Assembly: GCA_013003415.1 (NCBI GenBank)
Contig: JABDJR010000533.1
Span: 1 to 7,740, forward strand
Length of the DNA stretch: 7,740 bases
From: Candidatus Eiseniibacteriota bacterium
GTDB taxonomy: Bacteria; Eisenbacteria; RBG-16-71-46; JABDJR01
Direction of reading: 5' to 3'
Positions 5,898 through 7,740 of the stretch are shown piece after piece. Numbering within the stretch: the stretch's first letter is position 1; each line of letters starts with the position of its first letter. The position numbers and the translations under genes are program-made. The notes under the pieces are model-generated. The model saw nothing but the letters and a program-made list of their open reading frames with translations, ran no database searches and was not told the DNA's origin.

Positions 5898-7740
5898 ATG
5901 CAGTTTCGTGCCCTCGGCGTAACCGCCGTTTTGTCATTGGCATTTGTATGCCTGGCGTCAACGGCCTTTGCGCAACCTGCCAAACTTCTCTTCTCGCAAG
6001 TTGAAGTTCGCGGATCTGTTTCGAACGCCGATTTCGACGAGTATGTCGTGATCAAGAACCCCGGTTCTTCGGCGGTCGATCTAAGTAACGTCTACTTAAC
6101 TGACGCCACGTTTGCGAACGGGGACCAGTATTACTACAACTTGCCAAATGATGCGTTGCCTATCGGCGGCGGTGGGTTTAACGACTTTGTCGCCCGCTTC
6201 CCCGACGGGGCCATGATTGGGCCGGGCGAAGAGATCACCATTTCTCTCATCGGAAGCGACAGCTTCGAGAGTACTTACGGTATCTCCCCCCACTACGAAC
6301 TTTATGAAGATGGAAGTTCTGCCGACAATATTCCGGACATGCGTGAAGCGCGTCCGGGGTCCTTAGTCGACAACACTTCTCAGCTTCCTGGTTTGTCTAA
6401 CAGTGGCGAGGTAATTGTCCTGTTCTACTGGGACGGTGCTTCCGATCTCGTCACCGACCTCGACTATGTGGTCTGGGGTGATAAGAACGAAGCTGTCGAT
6501 AAGACCGGAATCTCCATTGACGGACCAGATGGTGGAAGTGATGCAACGGCCTATGCCAATGACACATCGGTCAGCTCCCAAGACGGTTTGGGCGCAAGCC
6601 CCACCGGTACCTTCATTCGTGTCGACGACAACGAAGGTAGCCAGGCTTCTTCCGGAAGCAATGGGGTTGGGGGGCGCGACGAAACCAGCGAAAACCTAAC
6701 CGCCACCTTCACCTCAAACACCGACGGTGTTCCCCCCGGGCAAGTTCCCGAGGACACAACACCTCCTACGTTGCTTTCCGCCAGCGGTGCCGCTGGAAAC
6801 AGCAATGTGGACTTACTCTTTTCTGAGGGTCTCGGCGCGGGTGCAACCACCACCAGTAACTACTCCGTATTTCCCACCGCGTCTCCCGGTAGTCCCATCG
6901 CGGTCACTGCGGCAGAAACCGGTGGCGATCCTTCTACGGTGAACCTCACCCTTGCGAGCAGTCTGGAAACAGGCACGAGCTACACGGTTGAAGTCACCGG
7001 CGTCCAAGACATGGCCGGCAACACCCTTGTTGGAACCGCCACCGCGTTGTTCAACACCGGCGTTGGAGATGGCTTTGCGGTTGTCGCGGCGTTTCCCTTC
7101 GGCCCGTCGCACATTGGTGTGGCCTTCAGCCAAGACGTGAACGCCTCCCAGGCCACCAACACAGCAAACTACACCGTAACCTTTGGCGGTTCGGGAGCCA
7201 CGATCAGCTCCATTCAGCTGCAAGACAATGGCTCAACCGCCATTTTGAACTTCAGCTCGCCGCTTCCTCAGAACACGGCCATTCAGGTTACGGCCGCCAA
7301 CATCACCAGCTCCACGGGGGGTTCCCTAGAGAGCGGTGGTCCTTTCGCGTTTAACACTGGATCCGAAACCATCGTTGGTATCGATCAGGTGCACGCCGAT
7401 GTTGGTAGCCTCGAAGGCCAAACCGTGACCGTATACGGTCAGGTTTACATGCCGGCCACGGTCCAAGGATCGCAAATCTCTGGTTACATCCAAGACGGTA
7501 CCGGTCGTGGACTGAACATTTTCGACTTCACCACGACGGTGCCCACGGCCGTTTCTGATCGTGGCACCGTGGTGAAACTCACGGGTGAAGTTGATCTCTT
7601 CTTTACGACGGTTGAAGTCATTGGGTTCACGGCAACTGAAGTGGCCAGTGGCATTCCAGCCATGAGCCCTCGGGTTCTTTCTGTTGGCGAGGCGGCAGGC
7701 CCGCAGTGGGAAGGTACCTACATTCAGACGACCTCTACCC
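5898..7740 (+). CDS. Secreted lamin-tail protein with SbsA-like Ig and OB-fold domains (3' end outside window)
   Basis: The frame starting at ATG 5898 stays open to the window edge, 614 codons plus one base, without a stop. Residues 1-25 form a signal peptide ending AFA, then Q26. About 30-275 is a lamin-tail-like region (LLFSQVEVRG, FDEYVVIKNPGSSAVDLSNVYLTD). About 286-375 is an SbsA/Big_5-type Ig domain: DTTPPTLLSASG, VDLLFSEGL, NYSV, SYTVEVTGVQDMAGN. About 380-480 is a second, more divergent copy with VAFSQDVNAS and NYTV. From about 490 it enters an OB-fold-like domain with GYIQDGTGRGLNIFDF (from 529), close to the matching stretch in the gene at 1172. The function is unknown. The missing C-terminus could hold a sorting domain, as in that paralogue, or a nuclease/phosphatase domain of the kind that sometimes accompanies LTD and OB folds. 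No terminator separates it from the preceding lipoprotein gene, so read-through from it is possible. Confidence 0.9.
   Translation, partial: MQFRALGVTAVLSLAFVCLASTAFAQPAKLLFSQVEVRGSVSNADFDEYVVIKNPGSSAVDLSNVYLTDATFANGDQYYYNLPNDALPIGGGGFNDFVARFPDGAMIGPGEEITISLIGSDSFESTYGISPHYELYEDGSSADNIPDMREARPGSLVDNTSQLPGLSNSGEVIVLFYWDGASDLVTDLDYVVWGDKNEAVDKTGISIDGPDGGSDATAYANDTSVSSQDGLGASPTGTFIRVDDNEGSQASSGSNGVGGRDETSENLTATFTSNTDGVPPGQVPEDTTPPTLLSASGAAGNSNVDLLFSEGLGAGATTTSNYSVFPTASPGSPIAVTAAETGGDPSTVNLTLASSLETGTSYTVEVTGVQDMAGNTLVGTATALFNTGVGDGFAVVAAFPFGPSHIGVAFSQDVNASQATNTANYTVTFGGSGATISSIQLQDNGSTAILNFSSPLPQNTAIQVTAANITSSTGGSLESGGPFAFNTGSETIVGIDQVHADVGSLEGQTVTVYGQVYMPATVQGSQISGYIQDGTGRGLNIFDFTTTVPTAVSDRGTVVKLTGEVDLFFTTVEVIGFTATEVASGIPAMSPRVLSVGEAAGPQWEGTYIQTTST

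Noticed and set aside
6096..7223. Fragmented open frames on both strands suggesting a broken gene in the last 1.8 kb
   Set aside because: The frame from ATG 5898 is uninterrupted to base 7740 with coherent domains; no frameshift is needed.

Overview
The window reads as one strand of a Gram-negative-type bacterial chromosome with moderate to slightly high GC. All real genes run left to right: a salvage operon tail, then three exported proteins. The exported set is a lamin-tail (LTD) protein with a C-terminal sorting domain of the Por/T9SS/FlgD-Ig type, a CehA/McbA-like PHP lipoprotein, and a second LTD protein. That mix resembles genomes of the FCB superphylum and neighbouring candidate phyla (Krumholzibacteria, Eisenbacteria or Latescibacteria types). 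This placement is inferred from protein style only; no phylogenetic marker is present.

Region by region: (1) 1-120 is the C-terminal end of uridine kinase (udk). (2) 122-982 is a complete trimeric-type purine nucleoside phosphorylase, one base after the udk stop, so the two form a nucleoside salvage operon. (3) 983-1171 is a leader with a possible promoter and a clear ribosome binding site. (4) 1172-3130 encodes a 652-residue secreted protein: signal peptide, LTD, Ig-like segment, OB-fold-like domain, sorting domain. (5) A strong intrinsic terminator with a UUCG loop lies at 3160-3195. (6) 3196-3330 is a short intergenic region with a perfect 8-bp inverted repeat and a possible promoter placed so close to the next start that the mRNA could be leaderless. 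(7) 3331-5751 encodes an 806-residue lipoprotein with a complete-looking PHP metal site. (8) 5752-5897 holds inverted repeats, a 12-bp palindrome and CCTCC elements that could mask the next ribosome binding site. (9) 5898-7740 is a second secreted LTD protein running off the window, with two SbsA-type Ig domains and the same kind of OB-fold domain as gene 4.

How they fit together: udk and the phosphorylase are cytoplasmic housekeeping genes. The three downstream genes encode envelope or extracellular products. Two share an LTD plus OB-fold layout and flank the PHP lipoprotein, which may mean a locus built by duplication and perhaps a joint role at the cell surface. The sequence does not establish a substrate or a defined new system. 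No tRNA, rRNA, CRISPR array, transposase or attachment site was seen, and no gap between genes exceeds 200 bases.
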